A DNA stretch of 22,500 bases from Theodoxus fluviatilis (GCA_034096865.1 JAWQFJ010016851.1:165001-187500), one strand, 5' to 3'. Shown: positions 8,431-18,552, numbered from the stretch's first letter. Made by a program: numbers and translations. Notes: a model not told the origin generated them from the sequence alone.

Positions 8431-9117
8431 GTCAGTGCCTCCGTCTCTCTGCAGAGCTTGCTGCGACTTCTTTTGTACTGGTTTTTAAATAAGTTATATC
8501 AGTTCCATAGTGGTCCTGTGTGATGACACTGAAAGCTGAGCAGCAAAACCATTTGATTTCTTGCTGATTTCCCCCCCCACCCCCCCCCCTTTTTTTTCTG
8601 AGGCATGATAACTTATTGTTTGAGTAATCCCTGTTACTTTGTCAACTCGGCCAGAGTGATACTACGTAATATGTATTATATGGGTGTACACAATGTGAAC
8701 TCAGTGATCATGATCATTCAAGACAGATTTCCAAGGATTTTAGGGTTTGTTAATGAAAGAATCCATTTTTGCTAGTTGAGGACTTTTTTGTTATTGAATG
8801 GAATTGTTTTCCCTCCCACATTACGCAGGTTTTTGAACATCAGTGTATCATTTACATTTACTAACTTGGAAGAAACAAATAATAACCTTAGAGGTATGAT
8901 GCATGAATAGTTGTTAGTATGATACGAAAGTGTCTTGTAGAGACATCCAGCCGTAGACAACTAAGTAAAAAATCTCCAAGACTTTTCCACAAAGGCTGTA
9001 TGCTGTGTAATACAATGTGTTTGTTCTTATTACTTCGTTTGTTTGCAAGGAATAGTTAAGCTGTAGACTTAAGTAGATGTAGATAGGATTACTTGTGTAC
9101 TTTTTTTTGTCCTTCAG
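8431..9117 (+). other. Intron 1 of the + strand gene
   Basis: 687 bp, GTCAGT to TTTTTTTTGTCCTTCAG. It contains a C-run/T-run (about 8571-8598), a short palindrome TGATCATGATCA near 8705-8716, and one copy (8515-8563) of a short repeat shared with the next intron. No exon-like segment seen. Confidence 0.65.
8515..8563 (+). repeat. Dispersed repeat copy 1 (partner at 11352-11399)
   Basis: CCTGTGTGATGACACTGAAA...CCATTTGATTTCTTG recurs in the following intron at about 85% identity by eye, with small indels. Weaker similarity may extend to the left (TCTCTCTGC and GCTTGCTGC words at 8446-8465 compared with 11230-11265). Confidence 0.6.
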
Positions 9118-9210
9118 GCTGAGTTCATCATCCCATGACACTGACCACGAAAACCAGATTCTGTGTTTGCTGGAGGAAATCAACGCTGTTCACCCCGACT
9201 CCCAGCAACG
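9118..9210 (+). CDS. Unrecognised protein, second visible exon
   Basis: This 93-bp exon is bounded by a strong acceptor (T-rich tract then CCTTCAG) and donor CAACG|GTGAGA. It starts with the last base of a codon (completing AA|G, Lys) and ends with two bases of an Arg codon (CG|). It encodes LSSSSHDTDHENQILCLLEE then INAVHPDSQQR, a Ser/Asp-rich linker and a short predicted amphipathic helix. Frame and phase agree with the exons on either side, which is the main evidence that the three belong together. No catalytic motif or known domain is visible. Confidence 0.65.
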
Positions 9211-10931
9211 GTGAGATGGTCTCCCTCTCTGAGCCTTTCATGCAGAATCAGTCCTGGCTTTGAATGGTTCCTCAGCCCTCAAGGCTGGCTTTGGGCAGTA
9301 GTTTCTGCTGTGTGATTCCCTCTGCTTCTGTAGCATGCCCGGAGTGGTGACCAATTGGTGTTGGGTCTTTGCTGTTTTGATGGTTTTTGTTGTTGCTGTA
9401 GTTTTGCTTGAACACTTGAGAATTCATTTTGAGTACTTTAACCTCCCCATCACCGCTGCGCATCACCCCAGTACATGGTTTTACCTGATATGAGAAGCAA
9501 TGCTTACTGAGGACTTTGCCTAAGGATGCAACTCTGGAATCCATACTGCGTTGAGCACCACACCACCATGAAGTAAGAGTCCTGAGCACTGGACTGGAAC
9601 CCCTTTGATGTTCTGACCATCTGGGCTTGTAAGGCCTTGCATGAAATTGTAACTCTCTGCCCTCCAATATGTCCTATCAGACGAGAAATGGGTTTACTCG
9701 GTTTAGTTAACATTTCTAACTCAACAATTCAGATTTCTGTCTCCGAAGCCTAACCAGCTGACTGACTCTACAACTGTACTCATCCAGTCTTGTCCTCTGA
9801 GGAGGAAGGAGCTTGTGATCTCATGAACTTGTGTGAATAAGGGTTATCGTGATGATCAATATTTGGCCTGGCAGTTTATGGTGATCATCCTGGATCTAAA
9901 ACCCAGTTTTTGGCTTTCTCAGAGAAACTGTTAGAATGGGCAATGTGAAGCTTGATATAACATGACACCCCATGCTGACAGATGCCACTTTTTGCCATTG
10001 TGGCCTCAAATGCAATTCCAGTGTAGGATATGAGGGCGTGTACCTGCATAGTGATTCCAGGATTGATGTAGCTCTGGTCATGAGGCCATTCTCAGACTGT
10101 GTGCATGCAGAAACCCTCGAAAATAGAGCCCTCGAACCAGCTGGCTGCCTCCATAACTGTACATTTGCCTATTCACTTCAGGCAAATGGCTGATCACTGC
10201 ACTTACATCACTTGCCTCCATGCTTCTGCCACTTGAAGATGAGACTGGGCTGCTGTTTGGCCATTTTGAAAAGTCTTGGTGAAGCGGGGCATGCATCTGT
10301 AGTGGTATAAGAAACCTGATGTATTGTTTTGCCCCGGTGGACTGACCTTGCAGTCTTCACTTGTAAACTTTGACATGAATACATGCGATTCCTCACCTCT
10401 GAGCGAGTCACATTGTGCTTCAATCAAAGTTCAGCCCATTTTGGTGGATAGGGAGGGGGTTGTCAACTTTTATACTTTAAGAAAATCCTGATCTGTGGCC
10501 ATTAAAAAGAAAAGTACCCAAAGATTTTAGTTTATCTGCAGCTCATAAATTGGGTTTAAAAATGCATTTTAATGTGAGTAATATGTTGACAAGTTTTAAA
10601 GTGACAGAAAATGTCATGATTTGAACACGCACAATGTTTTTTTCAAAATGTTGATTCCTTAAAAAATTGCACATAACTTTGCATCAAGTCATCTGGTTCC
10701 AAAGTAGATTTCACCAGTTTAAAAAACATGACACTTTCTATTAGAAATGCTACAGAACCAAAAAAAACCTGACAGGGTACGATGCAGCTCATCTTGTGCT
10801 GCAGAGTCCTCTCTGAGCACTGTGTGTGTTTCACCGACTGTGCTACGTTTGTGGTGTCGAGTGCTGTGAACACTTGCATTTGTTGGCAAAATTGGGCATG
10901 TGTCCGTCGTGTTTTTTCAATCTGCATGACT

Positions 10932-10933
<2 letters not shown>

Positions 10934-10978
<45 letters not shown>

Positions 10979-11031
10979 ATGTGTGCATGTGTATTGTTGT
11001 TCTTGGTGTGATTGTGTGTGTGTGTGTGTGT
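10934..11031 (+). repeat. (GT)n microsatellite in two blocks
   Basis: Pure (GT)n from about 10934 to 10975, then a second shorter block at about 11011-11031, separated by TACATGTGTGCATGTG-type sequence. Confidence 0.95.
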
Positions 11032-11215
11032 GAGCATGCATGTGTGTCTCAATGGGAGTGTGTTTTCTAATTGCTTGTTGACCGCTGTGGTGCAAAAGAT
11101 TTTGCGATAAAGAATGCCAGTTTCATTGTGCTGTTCCAGAACATTGCTTGTAGATATGTGAGTATATCGCTTCCTTGTTTTATCCCCCACCCCCACCCCA
11201 CCCTGCCTCCAACAG

Positions 11216-11324
11216 CTCTGGTGCCACATCTCTCTGCTTTGTTCCTGCAAAGTTTGCTGCAGACATGTTGTCCTTTGACTGGCAACATGGAGACACTGTT
11301 GCCCTTCCCGGCCAGCAAGCGTGA
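11216..11324 (+). CDS. Candidate alternative terminal exon of the + strand gene
   Basis: A very strong acceptor (about 35 pyrimidine-rich bases then CTCCAACAG) is followed by a frame that, entered with one base as required by the preceding exon (CG|C, Arg), stays open for 35 codons (SGATSLCFVPAKFAADMLSF onward) to TGA at 11322-11324. It would give a much shorter isoform lacking the Lys/Glu-rich region. An open run of this length is not rare by chance, and part of the region resembles sequence downstream of the first exon, so this is a lead rather than a call. Confidence 0.28.
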
Positions 11325-11351
11325 AGGATAACGTTGTGACAGTTGTGTAGT

Positions 11352-11399
11352 CTTGTGTGATGACAGAAAGCGTGAGCAGCAGAGCCATTTGATTTCTTG
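11352..11399 (+). repeat. Dispersed repeat copy 2 (partner at 8515-8563)
   Basis: Second copy of the repeat described at 8515-8563, lying just downstream of the candidate alternative exon. Confidence 0.6.
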
Positions 11400-11751
11400 G
11401 TCTGTGCAGCCACAAATCACTTTCGCTTCCTCTTTTTGCTGCGGAATGATGAAAAACTCTTGCCTTTTTGCTTGCTGTACCAATTCGTTTCCAATGCTTG
11501 AACATAATATTTTTGGAAACCAGGAAAACTAAGTGCTTTATTGCTATAATGATATAATGGAATAGAAATATTAAGCCCCAATGAATAGATTAAAAGTAAT
11601 GCAAGGATTTTGTCTTTATGACTGACCAGCATGCCCTTGAGGAGAGTCTAAGAGTCAATATATATATATTTTTTTGGTAACATTTAAATAGTTCTTCTAT
11701 TAGTATGTTGCTTAGCATGTTGGAAGAATTCCATACTGGGAGCTGAATATT

Positions 11752-11915
11752 TGTGTGCATGTTGGTGTGTGCATGTTGGTGTGTGCATGTTGGTGTGTGC
11801 ATGTTGGTGTGTGCATTTTGGTGTGTGCATGTTGGTATGTGCATGTTGGTATGTGCATGCTGGTGTGTGCATGTTGGTGTGTGCATGTTGGTGTGTGCAT
11901 GTTGGTGTGTGCATG
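11752..11915 (+). repeat. 14-bp minisatellite, 11 units plus a partial
   Basis: Unit TGTGTGCATGTTGG repeated from 11752 to 11905 with a partial twelfth copy. Three consecutive internal units carry no more than two changes each (TATGTGCATGTTGG, TATGTGCATGCTGG), the fifth has CATTTTGG, and the others are identical. The His/Cys-rich frames on both strands follow from the 14-bp period and are not evidence of a gene. Confidence 0.95.
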
Positions 11916-12478
11916 TGAGCCTGCATATGACATGCATGTGGATGGTTGTATGTGCATGATTTAACTTCATTATGCAAAGTATGCAATGTGAGATCCCCTT
12001 CCCTCTAGCCCCAACCCCCCACTCCCCCACCTCACTACCCCCTTTTGCTTACCCTTGTAACTGTTAAAGTTTACATCAATGGATGACTCAACTGAATATC
12101 ATCTCAGAAAGGAATGCATACTCTGTCATATGGCATAAAGCAGTTCACTTTGTATGATACAATTTTCCAGCTTTAGAGTGTATGGTTTTGTTGTTGTTTT
12201 CCTCCTTGAAGAGAATGGACTGAGCTGTATGTAATGCTTTTGATATACACAAAAAACACCCATCTTCTCTAATGTGTTTGATCAAAGATTGCATTGTGAA
12301 ATATGACTCCCCCTGTTGCAACTGTCAGTAGCATTTTGGCATTGTCCAACTTCAGTCCAATCGTTGCTGCTCTACTCTTGTACTAGAATTTTAGTTTTTA
12401 TATTGTTTGTATGACACATAACCTATGTGTACAGTGTGACAGTGCATATGTGTGTTGGAAAGTGTGTGTTTGCTTGAA

Positions 12479-12480
<2 letters not shown>

Positions 12481-12546
<66 letters not shown>

Positions 12547-12547
12547 A
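12481..12547 (+). repeat. (GT)n microsatellite
   Basis: About 33 uninterrupted GT units inside intron 2. Confidence 0.97.
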
Positions 12548-12571
12548 TGAGTGAGTGAATGGAGAGGGAGG

Positions 12572-12642
12572 TTGACAGACAGACACACAGAGAGAGAGAG
12601 AGAGACAGATGGGCAGCCAGGCAGGCAGACAGGCAGGCAGGC

Positions 12643-12681
<39 letters not shown>
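12572..12681 (+). repeat. (GA)n and (CAGG/CAGA)n microsatellites
   Basis: A short (GA)n run, then tetranucleotide repeats that change from CAGG to CAGA (about 11 CAGA units at the end). No coding significance. Confidence 0.93.
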
Positions 12682-12682
<1 letters not shown>

Positions 12683-13040
12683 TGATAATTTCATGTAAAA
12701 GAGGCTACTTTGCAATTCATACCCTGCCTCATTTAATGGTACAAAATACCAAAGCTCTTTTTGGGGGGTGACCTAAAAGAAGTGCATGAAAAAAAAAATA
12801 TTCAAAGCCAAAAGACTAATATGGTAATGTTTGTCTAGCCCTCATGATACTCTTAGTAATGAGAAGATATCTAAGTACTGCATTCCTGAAATTAAGGTGC
12901 AGACATAATAATCTGTATACCTGCTGATGTGTATGGAAACATCACACAGGCACATGTATCTATGTTAGCGCCAGTTCGACATATTGAATTGTTCTAATAC
13001 TCAGATGATTAAGACTGGTGGAATTTTCAGGTGATAGATA

Positions 13041-13113
13041 GAGAGAGAGAGAGAGAGAACACGAACGAACACTATTTTTGTTAGGCCACCGGCCCATTAA
13101 GAGAGAGAGAGAG

Positions 13114-13203
<90 letters not shown>
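13041..13203 (+). repeat. Short (GA)n runs and a long (GT)n microsatellite
   Basis: (AG)n at 13041-13058 and about 13100-13115, then (GT)n of about 43 units to 13203, roughly 220 bp upstream of the terminal exon's acceptor. Confidence 0.96.
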
Positions 13204-13204
<1 letters not shown>

Positions 13205-13425
13205 TATTATTTTTTTACATAGGAAATCATTTTCAGCAAACTGCAACAAGGCTTGGCATTAAAACAACTAAAGCTTCATGGATGCAATTTTGATGTCATA
13301 TTGTATATGAAAATGCATTCTTCATGTAAAGCAGAGATAATTTTCTTACTATACGTTACTGAATATGATTGTCACACAAGAGCAATTATTGTATTTAATC
13401 TTTTGAAATCTGACTCCATTCACAG

Positions 13426-14077
13426 GGTTGATGCTATAAGGACTGCAGAGGAAGAAAGGCAGACGGCCTCTGCAAACCGCACAAACCCTTTGGACAGCGA
13501 GCTCATCAAAACCAAGGGGCTGCTTCGAGCACCATCTGCTCGGAAAACTCGGGAGGAACGAGAAAGGGAGAAGGAGAAAGATAAAGAAAAATCTGGAGAG
13601 AAAGATACAGAAAAAACTGGAGAGACAGAGAAAGAAAAAGCTGGAGAGAAGGAGACAGAGAAAGCTGGAGATAAGGAGAAAGATCTGCAGGAACCGAGGG
13701 AAGAGGAGGGCTTGATGGGGAACACAGATGAAAAAGCCGAAGAGGAAGAGACAGTGACAGTTGTCGTCAGCACTCTGAGCGAAGAGAAAGAATGCACACA
13801 GACACCAGTCAGCAGGGGCAAGGATGAGGGCAAGACTGAAAATGCAACTTCCCTCATAGAACAGCAGGTGTCAAACCCCGGCATGTCCCCAACAGCTGCC
13901 ACTGAGTCAAGACCTGTTGGAGCCAAGTCTTCAGAGGCAGTGATAGATCTCCAGCCGTCTCCAACGTCACTGTCTCCCACAGCTACCAGTGCCAGCAAAA
14001 CTTCAGGGCCTCCCTCTCCCACTGCTCCAAGGGAAGTTGGTCGGCGCCGAAGGAGACACGTTGAAGCTCAACAGTGA
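13426..14077 (+). CDS. Unrecognised protein, terminal exon (Lys/Glu-rich and Ser/Pro/Thr-rich)
   Basis: The exon starts after CATTCACAG; its first base completes CG|G (Arg), then reads VDAIRTAEEERQTASANRTN and runs 216 codons to TGA at 14075-14077. In order it has a polar helical start, a basic/acidic run (KTREEREREKEKDKEK), four 8-residue repeats of the type K-[STA]-G-[ED]-x4 (13589-13684), an acidic stretch, then a low-complexity Ser/Pro/Thr region (SPTSLSPTATSASKTS) and a basic end, GRRRRRHVEAQQ. Most of it looks intrinsically disordered. The frame is open upstream to an ATG at 13253, but that stretch is AT-rich intron-like sequence before a good acceptor, so I reject that start. The three visible exons give about 286 residues, presumably the C-terminal part. 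Function unknown; a cytoskeletal or nuclear role would be guesswork. Confidence 0.75.
13589..13684 (+). repeat. Coding minisatellite, four 24-bp units (8 residues each)
   Basis: Units encode KSGEKDTE, KTGETEKE, KAGEKETE and KAGDKEKD. The 24-bp period keeps frame, so unit number can change without disrupting the protein. The DNA units share AAA.CTGGAGA with variable third positions. Confidence 0.85.
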
Positions 14078-16636
14078 TGCTTTTCAGGTCTGAGCATTCC
14101 TGTCTGGGATGACTGGGTCTCTGAAAGTGCTTTCACTAATCAAATAATGACCGCTTGTGTGACCGCATGAATCAGCTTTATTTTTTTGTGATGAATTTAC
14201 ATGACTAAAGAAAAGGGGAAAAGAAAATTGTGTTTTGCAGAGGGTGTGCTGTTACTGTTAGAATTTGACACAGTGAGTCTTGTTATGGATATGAGTGATG
14301 ATGACAGGAAGTGGGGAGTGGTGCTGTGTTATTGCACTTTGAAGTTCATTTTCCGTTCTTCTCCCTTCCCCCTTTCCAAGACTTGCCATTATTTCCTTGA
14401 GGCGCCATTCCTTGTGTGCCTGGTGAGAGGTCTGAGGTGAAGAACAAACCAGGAAAGTTTATGGGTTTGACATGGATGGACTTGATGACACCAGACTGTT
14501 GTGGCTTGGTTTTCCCATTCATCAGTGATGACAATAAATCGGAGACTTTAAGCAATGGCATTTTTGCTGGAGGAAATGGTGAGATGAGCAAAGTAACACA
14601 AAGTCATATGAGATTGGTGGGGTGGGGATGAGATGGAGGATGGGTTAAGTATTTTGTTGTCTGGGTGGGGAATGGGTTGAATATATACTTACCTTTTTCC
14701 TGCACAGTATAAGATATTATGGGGTCCATCAAGGCATGCATTTCTCTGAGTGCTATGTTTCCACAACATTGTCACCTGCGAAGTTTTTGTTTTGACTGTA
14801 GAGTTGCGTCGTTATCCAGAAACAATTGGGCGAAATGGTGATGTATTTATTGAGATTTTCTTTTTCACAGGGGCATTATTTGCAACATTCAGGGACATCA
14901 TGCGTGCCTTAATATGGAACATACGACGTTGGTGTGTGGTTTGGTCTATATGCATGGGAACTTTACCTTGCATTAGGTTACTATAGCTTGCCTTGCACAG
15001 TTGATACTTTCTCATACCCAGTGCAAGATAAGGCCACAGCGCACTGCTTGCCCTCCAATCTGGAGCTTGCTGATCATTCATAAGATGGGTTTTGCTGTAG
15101 AGTTTCACAAGATAACTTGATGTTGTTATGGACTTTTGAATGGCATCTTTTGTCCATCCTCTCAAAAACAGTCAGTGGCAGTTCAGTATTTTTGAATGTT
15201 TAGATGAGACTGCAAGCTTTATGTAAAAAGTCTAAACACTTTTCTTCTTCTTTTTTTATAATGAAAAAATGGCAATCCAGTAGTAAAATATTGGAATGGC
15301 AGCTTAGAATCTGAGCAGACTATTATCTATTTCATATAACAGAGCAATATTCAACAGGCAGACTGCCAACTGGTAATATTCACACTTGTATTGTTATAAA
15401 GGATAAATTGTCTCTAGCAGGACTTGCATTTTAATTGAGGGGTAAAACGTAATCATTACAAATGCTCACACAACTGTGCAAAGTTGGGCTTTGTTTTGCC
15501 AGTGTACAACAAATTTTCAATTTGAAAAATGGGGATCTTTAACCTTCATAAATAATCCTGGTGATAAGTGCCTGCTGCATAGTTTTAACTTCCAATTCTT
15601 GTAGTCTTGCAAGGAATTTTGAAGCTGTCTGCAAGGATATTGTCAAAAACACACAAGCTTTACCTGGACTCTGTTTTGCATTCGTGCAGAATGTCAGTGA
15701 TGCCTTTTTGTACACGTGTATGGCGTTATCAACGTGATATTATGTGATTGTTTTATAAAATGCATGATTTTCATTGTAAAGCTAAACTGATCAAAGCTAG
15801 ACCTTTTTTGCAGGGGATTGCAGCCACACATTTATCGTGATGGTGAATCTCTTTTCACAAGTATGTGAGCTTTGCTTACAAACGAAAATCAAAGTAGTTG
15901 TCTGAGACCAGTATGGTGATGAGCATTGTTTTTATTTCAGTCATTCAAGAGATGAAAACCAGTGATATATCACATAGGTTTTAGTTACTGTCATAAATCA
16001 AAGCTTTTATTTTATGCTGCTGTGTTGGTGTCTTCAAAGTTGCATTATAATTATATTTTTGTCTCATGTTGTGTCATGCATGAAACTGATCTTGTTATGA
16101 AAGAGGCCATCTTGAATTGTCTTGGGAACCTGCGTTTGTCTGGACTGCTCTTACTCATTTTGTGTCTTCCATCTCTCTTTCCTCCACCTCCCCCACCCAC
16201 CCATTCACTCACCCCACCCCACCCCATTAAACTTTTTAAGTTCTCTTTCTCTCTCCTTTTTTGTTTGCTTGGGTGGTTTTGTGTGCGTGTGTGTTGTTGT
16301 TTTACGTGTATGGAAATTAGTAATCCAACTTCGTATTGTGTGCTGTTTTACTGTTACAATATCATCCTCATCAGAGCATTGACGAGATGACTATCTGTGT
16401 TTGTACATTTGAAGTGGAGAAGTGTGGGGTGCATTTTCCCCATGAGATATTTCAACCGAAATATTAAATTATTTCATTCAAAAGGCCACCCTGATGGGAA
16501 GTGAATGATCCAATTGAGTATTTTACTGACCTCTCACCTATCTTGATGGCTAAAGTTCACATGACTGTTCAGGTAGCAACCGAAGTGCTGTAGCTATTCT
16601 GCTCTGAACTTGCATTAGCTGTCCTGAGCTTCTTGT
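14078..16636 (+). other. Probable 3' UTR and intergenic DNA
   Basis: T-rich, AT-leaning sequence with no exon I can support. The first part is likely 3' UTR of the + strand gene. Candidate hexamers are AATAAA at 14533-14538 (followed by T-rich then GGTGGGGTGGGG sequence) and ATTAAA near 16226. A pyrimidine-rich stretch lies at 16165-16262. Short open frames here have no protein-like composition. Confidence 0.45.
14533..14538 (+). terminator. Candidate polyadenylation signal AATAAA
   Basis: First canonical hexamer after the stop codon at 14077, with a T-rich then G/T-rich stretch (TTTTTGCTGG, GATTGGTGGGG) within about 20-80 bases. Later variant hexamers are possible alternatives. Confidence 0.35.
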
Positions 16637-16896
16637 CCTCAACACACAAGATGTTTACAGAATTGTGCAACCTTCAAGTGTGCGGCAACATTAAGAATGC
16701 ACCTCAACACACAAGATGTTTACAGAATTGTGCAACCTTCAAGTGTGCGGCAACTTTGAGAATGCACCTCAACACACAAGATGTTTACAGAATTGTGCAA
16801 CCTTCAAGTGTGCTGCAGCATTGAGAATGCACCTCAACACACAAGATGTTTACAGAATTGTGCAACCTTCAAGTGTGCGGCAACATTAAGAATGCA
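16637..16896 (+). repeat. 65-bp tandem repeat, four units
   Basis: Units begin CCTCAACACACAAGATGTTT at 16637, 16702, 16767 and 16832, each exactly 65 bp, ending GAATGCA. Units differ at only a few bases: units 1 and 4 share AACATTAAG, unit 2 has AACTTTGAG, unit 3 has GCAGCATTGAG. 65 is not a multiple of three and the frame changes unit by unit, so it is not coding. Confidence 0.97.
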
Positions 16897-17129
16897 CCGT
16901 TTGGAGTGTCATCTCCTTTAAATGAGGTCAGGGAGTCTGGGAAGATGGTTCTGTTCAGATGAGGATGAGAGGACTTCACAGCCGGTCAGCCACTGTAGGC
17001 TATGTACGGCTATTGATCACAGAAATCGCCTGAGCTGGTTAGAATGATGGCAAGTCAAATCTTGATTTACTTTGTTATCCACCTCATGTGCATTGTTTGT
17101 GGAGATGTGATGTATTCATTTTTATCCCC

Positions 17130-17144
17130 TACCTACAGAGGGAT
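17130..17144 (+). repeat. Target site duplication, left copy
   Basis: TACCTACAGAGGGAT, identical to 17324-17338, flanking the retroposon between them. Confidence 0.85.
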
Positions 17145-17323
17145 CTCCCTGAGGGTTGGGGTAATGAATAGACCCACGTATCCCTACGCGACTCGTAAGA
17201 GGCGAATAAATAGGGACATCATCACTTGATTTGCGCTAACTCTAAACTGTTATAGTAATGTTTCCGCTCAATGGCCTTACATAGCCTACAAAGGCTTATA
17301 GACCATAAAATTCCATCCATCCA
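17145..17323 (+). mobile_element. Short retroposon (179 bp) with 15-bp target site duplication
   Basis: The insert is flanked by perfect copies of TACCTACAGAGGGAT and ends in a short simple tail, TTCCATCCATCCA, just before the right copy. A target duplication of this length with a simple-sequence 3' tail is what LINE-mediated retrotransposition leaves. The body starts CTCCCTGAGGGTTGGGG and includes TATCCCTACGCGACTCGTAA and GAGGCGAATAAATAGGGAC. There is no clear Pol III A/B box pair, so it may be a SINE with an unfamiliar head or a 5'-truncated LINE end. Perfect duplications suggest a fairly recent insertion. Confidence 0.82.
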
Positions 17324-17338
17324 TACCTACAGAGGGAT
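17324..17338 (+). repeat. Target site duplication, right copy
   Basis: Perfect match to 17130-17144; see the retroposon entry. Confidence 0.85.
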
Positions 17339-17540
17339 ATTCAGATTAAATGAACTTTTCCACTGGTAAATTTGCATTTATTTCGACAGATTCCATTTTT
17401 TTCTAATTCAGCTTTTCCGTTGAAAAGACTTGGGAAGTGCCTGTTTCTTCCCATTGCTAGTACAGGTTACATCAGGACGATTAGTTCTCACAGTTTTGCT
17501 CAATCTCTACTGGAGTTCTAGAAGTAACATGCAACTGTAG

Positions 17541-17575
17541 TGTGTGTGTGTGTGCGTGCGTGTGTGTACATGTGA

Positions 17576-17650
<75 letters not shown>
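17541..17650 (+). repeat. (GT)n and (CT)n microsatellites
   Basis: A short GT/GC-alternating stretch followed by about 35 CT units (17579-17648). Confidence 0.97.
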
Positions 17651-17651
<1 letters not shown>

Positions 17652-17955
17652 CTATCACTGAACAGTGATGGTTCTGATCATTAATTTACTAAGGGTATGT
17701 AAACAATTTCGAAAAGCCTTCGTCCATCTCTTTCCATATACGAGCATGACTTGTGAATCTACATAATATTATTGAAATACAGTAATTACGTACGTGTTTT
17801 TAAGTATTAATGTATAATTGTTTTGATTCTTATTGTAAAGCCTGCATACGTATCGTGCATCAACTGACAAACAGGCGTATTCCGTTTGATTCAACAAAAC
17901 ACTTCATTTAGTGTCGTAAGATTTAATATCAAAATGTCCCCTTGTTTACATTCAT

Positions 17956-17963
<8 letters not shown>

Positions 17964-17986
<23 letters not shown>

Positions 17987-17987
17987 G

Positions 17988-18032
<45 letters not shown>

Positions 18033-18042
18033 CTGTCTGTCT

Positions 18043-18125
<83 letters not shown>
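17964..18125 (+). repeat. (CT)n, (CTGT)n and (CA)n microsatellites
   Basis: Alternating CT and GTCTGTCTG blocks repeated twice (a higher-order unit of about 45 bp), then (CT)n changing directly to (CA)n at about 18090. Reading frames here are repeat artefacts. Confidence 0.96.
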
Positions 18126-18130
<5 letters not shown>

Positions 18131-18376
18131 GCAGATGCACGGACACATGCACTCAGGCTGAATTAATCCTGCACATGATAAATGTAGTGCTAATGAGGGG
18201 TACGAAAAGGCGTGTAGGGAGAGATGCAATCAACACCCTCCTCTGTCGATGACGCTGAACACCCATAATCTTGCCACTTGATATTTTTCTAACTCGACTT
18301 GAGGGTGTCATATTTCATTCCTCATGGACCTCGATGTCTTTGTGTGCTCTACGTAGCTTTCACTATTCGAGTTTGA

Positions 18377-18382
18377 AATAAA
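18377..18382 (+). terminator. Candidate polyadenylation signal AATAAA
   Basis: AATAAA followed after about 20 bases by GTGTTGTGATTTGTTGGTTG, a textbook GU-rich downstream element. No coding exon is recognised just upstream, so it might end a long 3' UTR or an unannotated non-coding transcript, or be fortuitous. Confidence 0.4.
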
Positions 18383-18452
18383 AGTTTATATATACACAAA
18401 TCAGTGTTGTGATTTGTTGGTTGTACTCGCTCTGTTTCTATCTCATTGCCTG

Positions 18453-18478
18453 TTTGTCTGTCTGTCTGTCTGTCTGCA

Positions 18479-18552
<74 letters not shown>

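Larger units (their letters stand above)
9211..13425 (+). other. Intron 2 of the + strand gene (4.2 kb)
   Basis: GTGAGA to CATTCACAG. It holds several microsatellites, a 14-bp minisatellite, repeat copy 2 and a candidate alternative last exon, listed separately. Positions 9240-10450 have overlapping minus-strand frames of 60-130 codons with no family I recognise; this could be decayed mobile-element sequence, or chance. Positions 10450-10930 and 11400-11750 show nothing further. Confidence 0.6.

Noticed and set aside
9240..10450. Overlapping minus-strand frames (up to 131 codons) that might be a transposon relic
   Set aside because: No transposase, reverse transcriptase or other motif recognised, and no terminal repeats or target duplications found; left as unexplained intron sequence.
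11590..12030. His/Thr/Cys-rich frames, up to 146 codons, resembling metal-binding repeats
   Set aside because: They come from the 14-bp minisatellite, and appear on both strands and in several frames.
13253..13425. Upstream extension of the terminal exon to an ATG at 13253
   Set aside because: The extension is AT-rich and unlike the exon in codon use. A good acceptor CATTCACAG at 13425 gives the right phase for the preceding exon.
16633..16824. 63-codon frame with Cys-rich repeated peptide
   Set aside because: The 65-bp period changes frame at every unit, so the peptide is not repeated in register; a non-coding tandem repeat explains it.
16637..16896. Possible CRISPR-like regular repeat
   Set aside because: Units are contiguous with no variable spacers and the context is eukaryotic.
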